From assembly GCF_000737325.1 (NCBI RefSeq), contig NZ_CP011125.1, forward strand, positions 3,162,001 to 3,226,000: a DNA stretch of 64,000 nt, read 5' to 3'. Source of the DNA: Sandaracinus amylolyticus. Its GTDB lineage: Bacteria > Myxococcota_A > Polyangia > Polyangiales > Sandaracinaceae. Both the position numbers and the translations under genes were made by a program. Of this stretch, positions 27,882 to 35,460 are shown in pieces (position 1 is the stretch's first letter; every line of letters starts with the position of its first letter). The notes beneath the pieces are model-generated. The model searched no databases and was not told where the DNA came from. It saw nothing but the letters and a program-made list of their open reading frames with translations.

Positions 27882-29575
27882 GCGCCGAGGCGTGGAAGTC
27901 GTGGGCCGCGGTGAGCGAGCCCTACGGGAGCGGGCGCAAGGCCGGCGTCGGCGCGCTGCTCGATCAGGATCTCCTCTCGCGGCTCAAGCGCTACAAGCGC
28001 CAGGTCGCGAAGCGCTATCGCGTGGTCGAGCCCGACATCGTCGATCGCGCGCTGCCGAGCGGTGAGCAGCTCTTCATCTCGCCCAAGCTCGACGGAGAGC
28101 TCTGGTTCCTCGTGAAGCGCGAGGGCGACGTCGCGCTCGTCGCGTACAACGGGCGCGTGCTGCACGGCATCTCGGTGCTGAGCGGGGTCGCGAAGAAGCT
28201 CGAGGGGGTCTCGCAGATCGTGATCGCCGGCGAGCTCGTCGGCGCGTCCGGCAGCGAGCGGCCGCGATCGCACCACGTGAACACTGCGCTCTCGGACACG
28301 AAGCTCGAAGGCGCGCTCTCGTTCCACGCGTTCGATCTCGTCGAGGAGGACGGCGCGGACGCGCTCTCGCGCAACTACGAGGCGCGGCACACGCGCTTGC
28401 TCTCGCTGCTCGGCGAGGACGCGGGCGCGCGCTGCACCGTCGTGCACACGCAGCGCGGCGAGCCGAACGTCGTCGCGCAGCGCTATCGCGACTGGGTGCT
28501 CGCGGATCGCTTCGAGGGCGTCGTCGCGCGCAGCGATCGCGGCCTCACCTACAAGATCAAGCCGACGAGCACGGTGGATCTCGTCGTGCTCGCGTTCGGC
28601 GAGCGCATCACCGGCAACGTGAAGCAGGTGCGCGAGCTGCAGGTCGGCCTGGTGCGCGAGGACGGGAGCTTCCAGCTCGTCGGGTCGGTGGGCACCGGCC
28701 TGTCCGAGGACGATCGCGTGAAGTGGCACGCGAAGCTCAGCGCGATCGAGGCGAAGAGCTCGTTCCGCCTCGCGAACCGCGAAGGCACGCTGTGTCGCTT
28801 CGTGCGGCCCGAGATCGTCGTCGAGGTGCGCGTCTCCGACTTCCTCTCGAGCGACGGATGGGACGTTCCGATCCGACGCATGTCGCTCGGGTGGGATCCG
28901 TCGAGCGGCTGGCGCGCGATCGGTGAGACGCGCACCGCAGTGCCGCTCCATCCGGTGCTCCTGCGCGAGCGCACCGACAAGACCGTCGACGTCGGCAGCG
29001 TCGGGATGACGCAGATCACCGCGTACCTCGACGACGTCGCGGAAGAGGTCGTGAAGGCGACGCGGCGCGCGAGCGCCGAGGTCGTGCGTCGCGCGGTGTT
29101 CACGAAGGACGCGAAGGGCGCGGTCGCGGTGCGGAAGATCGTGGTGGTGCGCACCCACAAGGAGCACGAGGGATCGCACCCGCCGTTCGTGGTGTTCGCG
29201 ACCGACTACTCGCCGGGCCGGAAGGAGCCCCTGCAGACGACGCTGCGCACGGCATCGAACGCCGAGGGCGCGGACGCGCACGTGGTCGCGTGGCTCGTCG
29301 AGAACGTGAAGAAGGGCTGGAACGAAGTCGTCGAGCAGCGGAAGGGCGTGCCCACGGTCGCGGCGGAGACGCCGCCCGTCGAAGAAGCGAGCGCGCCGGC
29401 CCCGAAGACGGCGAAGAAGAAGAGCGCCGCGAAGAGCGAAGAGCCCGAGACGACGTCGGCCGCGCCTCCGAGCGAAGCGGAGGACGCGGCCGACGAGGCG
29501 AAGCCGAAGAAGAAGGCAGCGCGCAAGCGCGCGACGAAGAGCGAGGGCGCGTCGCCCGAAGACGAAGCGAAGTGA
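27878..29575 (+). CDS. ATP-dependent DNA ligase-like nucleotidyltransferase with basic C-terminal tail
   Basis: 565-residue protein of the ATP-dependent ligase/mRNA-capping superfamily. Visible motifs: I, SPKLDGELW with the lysine expected to be adenylated at 70; an IAGELVG strand (117-123); III, ALSFHAFDLVEEDG (146-159); IV, FEGVVARS (212-219); V, TYKIKPTSTVDLVVL (224-238). A presumed OB-fold part follows (VKQVRELQVGLVRE...). After about residue 460 comes a Lys/Ala-rich tail (KTAKKKSAAKS, KPKKKAARKRATKS) able to bind DNA non-specifically. Motif I has Glu where most ligases have Arg (KxDGxR), which argues for a divergent substrate. It overlaps the preceding gene by four bases. No Ku, primase or nuclease domain. 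Confidence 0.85.
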   Translation: MSAEAWKSWAAVSEPYGSGRKAGVGALLDQDLLSRLKRYKRQVAKRYRVVEPDIVDRALPSGEQLFISPKLDGELWFLVKREGDVALVAYNGRVLHGISVLSGVAKKLEGVSQIVIAGELVGASGSERPRSHHVNTALSDTKLEGALSFHAFDLVEEDGADALSRNYEARHTRLLSLLGEDAGARCTVVHTQRGEPNVVAQRYRDWVLADRFEGVVARSDRGLTYKIKPTSTVDLVVLAFGERITGNVKQVRELQVGLVREDGSFQLVGSVGTGLSEDDRVKWHAKLSAIEAKSSFRLANREGTLCRFVRPEIVVEVRVSDFLSSDGWDVPIRRMSLGWDPSSGWRAIGETRTAVPLHPVLLRERTDKTVDVGSVGMTQITAYLDDVAEEVVKATRRASAEVVRRAVFTKDAKGAVAVRKIVVVRTHKEHEGSHPPFVVFATDYSPGRKEPLQTTLRTASNAEGADAHVVAWLVENVKKGWNEVVEQRKGVPTVAAETPPVEEASAPAPKTAKKKSAAKSEEPETTSAAPPSEAEDAADEAKPKKKAARKRATKSEGASPEDEAK

Positions 29576-29597
29576 GCCGGACTCACTTTTCGCGAGG

Positions 29598-29759
29598 TCA
29601 GATCCGGCGCACGGACTCGAGCGTGCGCTGGGCCGACACGCGTCGATCGCCGAGCGTCGCGCGACGCTCGTCGGCGCGGCGATCGGGCACCTCGCGTCGC
29701 GGCTCGGCCTCGGCGTAGTCGACGATCGAACGGGTCTGCTGGGGGTCGTTCCAGAGCAT
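29598..29759 (-). CDS. Possible small protein overlapping the methyltransferase start
   Basis: 53-codon frame starting MLWNDPQQTRSIVDYAEAEP and rich in Arg/Asp/Glu, with strong G/C third-base use like real genes here. Its ATG and the methyltransferase ATG share the palindrome CATG (29757-29760), so both cannot be freely used at once. No ribosome site is visible. It may be a real small basic protein, or chance. If real, the methyltransferase may begin later. Confidence 0.35.
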   Translation of the reverse strand: MLWNDPQQTRSIVDYAEAEPRREVPDRRADERRATLGDRRVSAQRTLESVRRI

Positions 29760-30663
29760 GGCGGGCAGTCTCGGCAAGCGTCGGATCGCGAGCAAGAAAG
29801 CGGCGCTGCGGCGCATCGTGCACGGCGAGAGCCTCGCCGCGCTCGCGACGCTGCCCGATGCGTGCGCGCGCCTCGTGTACATCGATCCGCCGTTCAACAC
29901 CGGGCGCGTGCAGTCGCGCCGACGGCTGCGCGTGACGCGCGACGAAGAAGGCGAGCGCATCGGCTTCCAGGGCGCGCGGTATCGCGTCGAGAAGCTCGAC
30001 GAGGTCGCGCGCTACGACGACAAGCGCGGCGACGAGTACGTGCCGTGGCTGATGTCGCGCGTGGAGGCATCGCTTCGCTGTCTCAGCGAGGATGGATCGA
30101 TCTTCGTGCACGTCGATCCGCGCGAGTCGCACTACGTGAAGGTCGCGCTCGACGGATTGCTGGGACGCGCGTCGTTCGTGAACGAGATCGTGTGGGCCTA
30201 CGACTACGGCGCGCGCACCAAGAAGCGCTGGCCCGCGAAGCACGACGTGCTGCTCTGGTACGCGCGCGACCCGAAGCGCTACGTGTTCGATCACGACGCG
30301 ATCGATCGCGTGCCGTACATGGCGCCGAAGCTCGTCGGTCCCGAGAAGGCCGCGCGCGGCAAGACGCCGACCGACGTGTGGTGGAACACGATCGTGCCGA
30401 CCAACGGACGCGAGAAGACGGGCTATCCCACGCAGAAGCCGCTCGCGATCCTCGAGCGCATCGTGCGCGTGCACAGCGCGCCGGGCGACGTCGTGCTCGA
30501 CTTCTTCGCGGGGAGCGGGACGACGGGCGAAGCGGCGGCGAAGCACGATCGCGGGTTCGTCCTGATCGACTCGAGCCGCGACGCGGTGCGCGTGATGAAG
30601 GCGCGGCTCGCGCGCTGGGAGCCCGAGATCGCGCGCGTGCGCTCGCGTTCGCGCGTTTTTTGA
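29758..30663 (+). CDS. Site-specific DNA methyltransferase, N4/N6 type, beta-class order
   Basis: 301-residue stand-alone methyltransferase transferring a methyl group from S-adenosylmethionine to adenine N6 or cytosine N4. The catalytic motif IV comes first (LVYIDPPFNTGR, about 40-51), then the SAM-binding motif I near the C-terminus (VVLDFFAGSGTTGEAA, about 246-261). GYPTQKPLAILERI precedes motif I. This order is that of beta-class enzymes, as in Mod subunits of type III systems. At about 300 residues it lacks room for a large separate recognition domain, and no nuclease gene is adjacent, so it is probably an orphan methylase. It lies 182 bp after the ligase-like cassette on the same strand. 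Confidence 0.92.
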   Translation: MAGSLGKRRIASKKAALRRIVHGESLAALATLPDACARLVYIDPPFNTGRVQSRRRLRVTRDEEGERIGFQGARYRVEKLDEVARYDDKRGDEYVPWLMSRVEASLRCLSEDGSIFVHVDPRESHYVKVALDGLLGRASFVNEIVWAYDYGARTKKRWPAKHDVLLWYARDPKRYVFDHDAIDRVPYMAPKLVGPEKAARGKTPTDVWWNTIVPTNGREKTGYPTQKPLAILERIVRVHSAPGDVVLDFFAGSGTTGEAAAKHDRGFVLIDSSRDAVRVMKARLARWEPEIARVRSRSRVF

Positions 30664-30711
30664 CCGGCGCTCGCCGTATCGTGCATGCATCGCCGCACGA
30701 GGTGGTCGGCG

Positions 30712-30963
30712 ATGAGCGAGAAGGATCTCCTGGATCGCGTTCGTGCGTTGGTGGCGGACGTCACGCGCGCGCGCTTCGAGGGCAGTGCGTACGCGAAGCT
30801 CTCTCGCGCGCACGGCTACGCGGATGGCTACATGCGGGCGCTGCTCGATGCGGGGCTCGTGAGCCGTGAGACGTTGATCTCGGCGGTCGGCGACGCGCGT
30901 CGTGGTGTGGTCGACGGCGAGCTCGAGCCGGTCTCGGGCGTCTCGTCGCGCACCGCGGCCTGA
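30712..30963 (+). CDS. Small helical hypothetical protein
   Basis: 83-residue protein, ATG at 30712 (MSEKDLLDRVRALVADVTRA). It is largely alpha-helical, with SAYAKLSRAHGYADGYMRALLDAGLVS resembling a short helix-turn-helix-like stretch, but without a confident match. It follows the methyltransferase by 49 bp and ends just before an IR-bearing intergenic region. It might be a small partner or regulator of the methylase; that is only an inference from position. Confidence 0.65.
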   Translation: MSEKDLLDRVRALVADVTRARFEGSAYAKLSRAHGYADGYMRALLDAGLVSRETLISAVGDARRGVVDGELEPVSGVSSRTAA

Positions 30964-30971
30964 GCCCAGCT

Positions 30972-31050
30972 GGAGTGCTCGCCTGCGCGAGGCCCGCACG
31001 GGAGCGTGCGGCGCACGCGGACAGTCTCTGACCGGAGCGCAGACGGAAAC
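30972..31050. repeat. Degraded copy of the dispersed palindromic repeat
   Basis: Begins TGGAGTGCTCGCC (30971) and has CACGGGAGCGTGCGG in the middle, as in the full copies at 4406 and 12279, then ACCGGAGCGCAGACGG. The far end does not match well. It lies just before the shared terminator hairpin. Confidence 0.45.
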
Positions 31051-31052
31051 GC

Positions 31053-31091
31053 GAAGCGGCGAGCGCCTCTCTCGAGGGCGCTCGCCGCTTC
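31053..31091. terminator. Bidirectional hairpin terminator between convergent genes
   Basis: Perfect 15-bp stem, GAAGCGGCGAGCGCC / GGCGCTCGCCGCTTC, around a 9-nt loop, with TTCGTT on the plus side. It lies between the small protein gene (stop 30963) and the large lipoprotein gene (stop 31115), so it can end transcripts from both sides. Confidence 0.85.
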
Positions 31092-31114
31092 TTCGTTCCG
31101 TCAGTGCGTCGTGA

Positions 31115-34100
31115 TCACTCGACGGTCAGCACGCGCACGCCCTGCTCCGACGCGGCGCGCGACTCCTGGCGCCACCACGTCGCGACGTACGACGTGGTGC
31201 CGATCAGGACCTGCTCCGCCCAGAACCCAGTGTGGTTCTCGTCGTCGAGCACCGAGATCGTCCACTCCCCGCCGCCCGCGGCGCGACGCGCGAGCATGAG
31301 GTGCTGCACCGTCGCGTCCTGGTACGTGACGCGGATCTCGCCACCGTCGGTCACGACGATCGACGAGTCGTCGCCGACGATGTGGCGCCCGTCGGTGTGC
31401 GGCGTGGTGCCGTCGCTCGTGCCGGTGTCGATCGTCTGCGGCACCGAGGGCACGCCGCCCGCGATCGAGACGTAGCGCAGCGCTTCCTCGGCACCGTCGA
31501 CGTACGCGACGTGCACGGTGCCCGCCGCGTCGACGAAGATCGACGTGCCGATGCCGCTGTCGCCCGAGCTCGAGTCGTCGCCGCGCGCGTAGCCGTCGAC
31601 GAGGATCGGCGCGCCCCACGTGCCGCCGACGCTCGCCAGCTCCGACGCGTAGAGGTTGCCCTGGCCGCGGTCGTACCACGCGACCACGAGCCCGCCCGAG
31701 GGCGTGCGCGCGAGCGCGGTGTAGAGGCCGTACGCGGGCGGCAGATCCTCGACGTAGTTCGCGGGCAGCGCGGCCTGGCAGGTGCCCATGAAGCACTGGT
31801 TGTCGCCGCAGTCCTCCGCGCAGTCGCTCGTCGGGACCACGCACGAGCCGTTCTCGAGGCAGACCTGGCCGGTGCCGCAGAAGTCGGGGCGGCAGAAGAC
31901 GTCCGCGCCCGCGACCTCGGTGATCGTCCAGCTCGTCTCGCTCGTCGGGTTCGCGTCGCTCGCGACGGCGACGCGCACGGTGCTGCGCGGCTGGCCCGAG
32001 CCCGCTGCGTTCTCCTCGACGCGGAGGTACGCGACGGCCGGCGCGCCGCCCTCGAGCAGCACGAGCGACGCGTAACGACCCGCGTCGCCGGTGTCGTCGA
32101 CGGTGTGGGTCTCCCACGCGCCGGGCGATCCGATCGCGAGCTTCAGCGCGCCGTTCGTCGCGTCGTAGTACGCGATGTAGAGGCTCGACCCGGAGTCGGC
32201 GATCGACGTCCAGCGACCGACGTCGTCGCCGGGCGCGCTCACGCCTTCGCGCCAAGCGTCGGGATCGTTGGTGACCGGGCGGTCGGGGGCGCCGTCGACG
32301 ATCTCCCACTCGACGTCACCGCTCGTCGAGATCGTGCCGAGCACGAGATCGCCGTAGCGCTGGTTCGTCGGCACGCCCGCGCTGTACGCGCTGACGTACT
32401 GCTCGCCGCTCTCGCTCACGACGAGATCGAGATCGGTGCCGATCATGCCCTGCTGGAGCGGCGGCTTGCGCATGCACTCGCTGCACGTGACCTCGCAGCC
32501 CGTGCCGACGACGAGGTTCGCGATCGGGCACGTGAACCCGGGATCGCAGAGCGCGTCGACGTCGTAGCTCGCGCACATGTTGGTCTCTTCGCAGCAGATC
32601 TGACCCGCGGTGAGGCCCGGCGGCGCGGCCGCGATGCACATGTCACCGCAGGGCGCGCCGCCACCGCCGTCGCCGCACTCGCAGCCCTGCGCGCCGAGCA
32701 CGAGCGGGAGCATCAGCATCCCGATCGTCAGGACGCGACGCAGCTTCGCGCCATCGAGCGCGCGACGGCGGCGCACCACCATCGCGCCGAGCAGCAGCAG
32801 CGAGCCGACGAGCGCGAGCGGCGCGTTGCGGTCGGTGCCGCCGACCGCGACGCCGCAGTCACAGCCGCCGCCGACCGGGTTCGGAATGCCGCGGATGAGC
32901 GGGAACGTCGCGGAGCTCACGTTGCCCGCTTCGTCACGCACCTCGATGCCGAGCATGCCGCCGTCGACCAGCAGCGAGTCGGGCTCGTAGCGCGGCGACG
33001 ACTGCCACGCGCTCCACTCACCGTCGCGCACGCGGAAGCGGTACTCGAGCTGCTCCTCCGCGCTGATGAGGTCGCTCGCGTGCACGACGAAGCCCGTGCC
33101 CTCGCTCGACACCTGCACCTCGGGCGGCAGGACGTCGACGATGAGCTCGGTGCGCGCCGGGCTGCGGTCGACCGAGTCGCCCTCGCCGCGGATGCGAGCG
33201 CGCGCCTCGATCACGTGGCGCGCCTGGAGCAGCAGCACGTCGTCGTCGATGCGGACGCGCGGATCGCTCGTCCACCGCGACCACGTCATGCCGTCGATGC
33301 GATAGCTGTACTCGTACTCGGCGCCCGGCGCGCCTTCCGCGCCGAAGTGGAGCCACACGCTGTTGCCGTCGCCCTGGGCCCACGTCTCGAGCGCCATGCT
33401 CTCGTGATCGAGCTCGAGGTCCGACACCTCGAGGCTCGTCTCGACCGGCGACACGATCGCGGAGCCCGCGAGCCGCAGGTTCGCGAAGATGCCGAGGAAC
33501 GACTCACCGCCGTCGGCCACGCCGCGAATGCCTTCCGCCGGCACGTCGAGCTCGAAGCCCATGATGTCGGGGAGCGCGATCGGATCGATCGAGCCGCCGA
33601 GCATGCCCGCGAACGTGCCGAGCACGTTCTCGACCGCGCGCGCGACGTTGTCCGGCGGCTCGGTGATCAGCTCGTTGTTGAAGACCATCGAGTTGGTCGC
33701 GGTGACGCCCTCGATGCGCGGCACGATCTCGCCCGCTTCGACGTCCAGATTGATCTCGATGGTGAGATCCGTCTGGTACGTCATGAAGCGCACGTAGCGC
33801 TCGGTGCTCCACACGTACCAGTCGATCTGCACCTGCTCGAGGAACACGGTGAGCAGCGGCGCGCCCGCGTTCGTCCCGATCGTGAAGTCGGGCGGCAGCT
33901 GCGGGCGGATCGCGAGCGTCAGGGGCGAGCCGCGCTCGGGGAACGTGAGCGTGTTGAGCGAGGGCACGAGGCCCGACACGAGACCGGTCGAGAGCTGCTG
34001 GCTGAGGCGCGTGCCCGCACCGATGCACAGCATGCCGCTGTCGAACATCCCGTAGCCCGCGTAGTCGAGGAAGTCCTCGGCGATGCCGATGCCGACGTGC

Positions 34101-35317
34101 GCCGGCGTCGAGGTGCCGGGGATCACGTTGCCGCGGAACGCCTCGGCGCGCGCGATGCTGCAGCCGTCCGCGCCCGTGCCACCGGGCACGCAGGGCGGGT
34201 CGACGACGGGCACGCACGGGTTGTGTCCGGGCGACGTGGTGAACGTCGGATCCATCGACATGAACCCGCCCACCATGAAGAGCGACATGCCGTTGTTGAC
34301 GGCTTCGCCTTCGCCGCCTGCACCGAGCACGAACTGACCGGGCGCGTGGGTTCCGGGCGAGAACCCACCGAGGAACGCCGCGCCGAGATCCCCGCGACCG
34401 TCGGTGCCGAGGAGGATCGGCACGCACTGATCCGGCGCGGACTCGAACACGCACACCGCGTCGGGACCCGCGCCGTCGGGGCGCGAGCCGGGCGTCGGGC
34501 ATCCGGTCTCGCCGGCGCGCGTGCAGAGCTGCGAGTCGATCGCGTCGGTGAGAACGGGCGTGATCTGACCGGTGAGCGCGCCGAGGAGCTGGCCCTTCAC
34601 GAGGCCGATGACGCCGTTGATGATCCCGCCGTCGAGACCGTCACAGCCACCGATGTCGATGTCGTCGTCCTCGATGTCCTGGCCGCTGGCGAAGTTGGCG
34701 CTGGCGACCGCGACGCGCGTGTACCCCGTGCGAGGCGCTCGCGTTTCCTCCACGAAGTCGATGTCGGCCGCGAATCCGATGTGCGGGCGCGATCCGTTCC
34801 TCGTGTCGATGTCGGCCTGGCACGTCGTGTCGAGCCAGAAGAGCACGCCGGATCCGCGCAGTCGGACTGGGATCGCGCGGCGATTTCCTGCCGAATCGCG
34901 GCTGTCGAGGATGACCTGGATCAGCGCGGAGAGGCGGTTCGACCCGTTCTGAGGCGTGAGATCGAGGTCCTGGATCTCACCGCGCGCGACGCAGTCGTTC
35001 GAGGTGCAGAGCGTGTACGAGACGTTCCCGACGCCGATCGACTGGCTGCCCGACATCTGCGGGACGTCGAACTCGAGGCCTCCCATGAGCAGCGTTCCGA
35101 CGATGCTCATGATGTTGTCTTCGATGAACTGGATCCCGCTCTCCGAGAGCCGCACCTGCGCGGAGTTCGGAATGCGCTGGCTGAGCGGGAATCCACCCGG
35201 GATCGGCGCGACGCCGCATCCTTCGCACCCGGAGCAGCCACCGCCGCCGCATGCGAACACCGTGAAGATCAGCATGACCGCGAACAGCGGTCGGCTAAGC
35301 GAGCCAAGGCGTTTCAT
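31115..35317 (-). CDS. Large exported protein: N-terminal lipoprotein with internal MYXO-CTERM fused to a second lipoprotein module
   Basis: 1400-residue protein. The ATG at 35317 has a GGGGAGGA site, and the signal peptide ends in lipobox FTVFAC. The first 800 residues (FPLSQRIPNSAQVRLSESG, then several beta-rich blocks with Ig-like edges around SPVETSLEVSDLELD and PPEVQVSSEGTG) are unrecognised. At 819-821 comes GGCDC, then a hydrophobic helix and RRRR at 849-852, the form of a MYXO-CTERM sorting signal, which normally ends a protein. Here the frame continues without a stop. LRRVLTIGMLMLPLVLGAQGC follows, a second signal-peptide-like segment with lipobox cysteine at about 879. A Cys-rich part and repeat motifs with WYDRGQGNLY and YYDATNGALKLAIG (WD/FG-GAP-like, about 1050-1330) complete it. 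Confidence 0.82.
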   Translation of the reverse strand: MKRLGSLSRPLFAVMLIFTVFACGGGGCSGCEGCGVAPIPGGFPLSQRIPNSAQVRLSESGIQFIEDNIMSIVGTLLMGGLEFDVPQMSGSQSIGVGNVSYTLCTSNDCVARGEIQDLDLTPQNGSNRLSALIQVILDSRDSAGNRRAIPVRLRGSGVLFWLDTTCQADIDTRNGSRPHIGFAADIDFVEETRAPRTGYTRVAVASANFASGQDIEDDDIDIGGCDGLDGGIINGVIGLVKGQLLGALTGQITPVLTDAIDSQLCTRAGETGCPTPGSRPDGAGPDAVCVFESAPDQCVPILLGTDGRGDLGAAFLGGFSPGTHAPGQFVLGAGGEGEAVNNGMSLFMVGGFMSMDPTFTTSPGHNPCVPVVDPPCVPGGTGADGCSIARAEAFRGNVIPGTSTPAHVGIGIAEDFLDYAGYGMFDSGMLCIGAGTRLSQQLSTGLVSGLVPSLNTLTFPERGSPLTLAIRPQLPPDFTIGTNAGAPLLTVFLEQVQIDWYVWSTERYVRFMTYQTDLTIEINLDVEAGEIVPRIEGVTATNSMVFNNELITEPPDNVARAVENVLGTFAGMLGGSIDPIALPDIMGFELDVPAEGIRGVADGGESFLGIFANLRLAGSAIVSPVETSLEVSDLELDHESMALETWAQGDGNSVWLHFGAEGAPGAEYEYSYRIDGMTWSRWTSDPRVRIDDDVLLLQARHVIEARARIRGEGDSVDRSPARTELIVDVLPPEVQVSSEGTGFVVHASDLISAEEQLEYRFRVRDGEWSAWQSSPRYEPDSLLVDGGMLGIEVRDEAGNVSSATFPLIRGIPNPVGGGCDCGVAVGGTDRNAPLALVGSLLLLGAMVVRRRRALDGAKLRRVLTIGMLMLPLVLGAQGCECGDGGGGAPCGDMCIAAAPPGLTAGQICCEETNMCASYDVDALCDPGFTCPIANLVVGTGCEVTCSECMRKPPLQQGMIGTDLDLVVSESGEQYVSAYSAGVPTNQRYGDLVLGTISTSGDVEWEIVDGAPDRPVTNDPDAWREGVSAPGDDVGRWTSIADSGSSLYIAYYDATNGALKLAIGSPGAWETHTVDDTGDAGRYASLVLLEGGAPAVAYLRVEENAAGSGQPRSTVRVAVASDANPTSETSWTITEVAGADVFCRPDFCGTGQVCLENGSCVVPTSDCAEDCGDNQCFMGTCQAALPANYVEDLPPAYGLYTALARTPSGGLVVAWYDRGQGNLYASELASVGGTWGAPILVDGYARGDDSSSGDSGIGTSIFVDAAGTVHVAYVDGAEEALRYVSIAGGVPSVPQTIDTGTSDGTTPHTDGRHIVGDDSSIVVTDGGEIRVTYQDATVQHLMLARRAAGGGEWTISVLDDENHTGFWAEQVLIGTTSYVATWWRQESRAASEQGVRVLTVE

Positions 35318-35375
35318 GGAACATCCTCCCCGACGCTCGCGCACATTGCGCAACACGCGGTTCCACCGTCGAGCG

Positions 35376-35405
35376 AGGATAAGCGGGTCGTTGAACGCGA
35401 ATCAA
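35376..35405 (-). promoter_or_regulatory. Candidate sigma-70 promoter for the large fused lipoprotein
   Basis: On the minus strand, TTGATT (35405-35400) and TATCCT (35381-35376), spacer 18 bp, about 60 bp before the start codon at 35317. Confidence 0.45.
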
Positions 35406-35435
35406 CGGCGGCCGGAGTGTCAGAGCCGGCCGTCG
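35406..35435 (-). terminator. Hairpin after the MopE-like lipoprotein gene
   Basis: Stem CGGCCGG / CCGGCCG around a 10-nt loop (35409-35432), about 25 bp past the stop at 35461. On the minus strand it is followed by GTTGATTC, weakly U-rich. It overlaps the -35 box of the next gene's promoter candidate. Confidence 0.5.
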
Positions 35436-35460
35436 TGCGCGTCGACACCCGGACGAGCGT

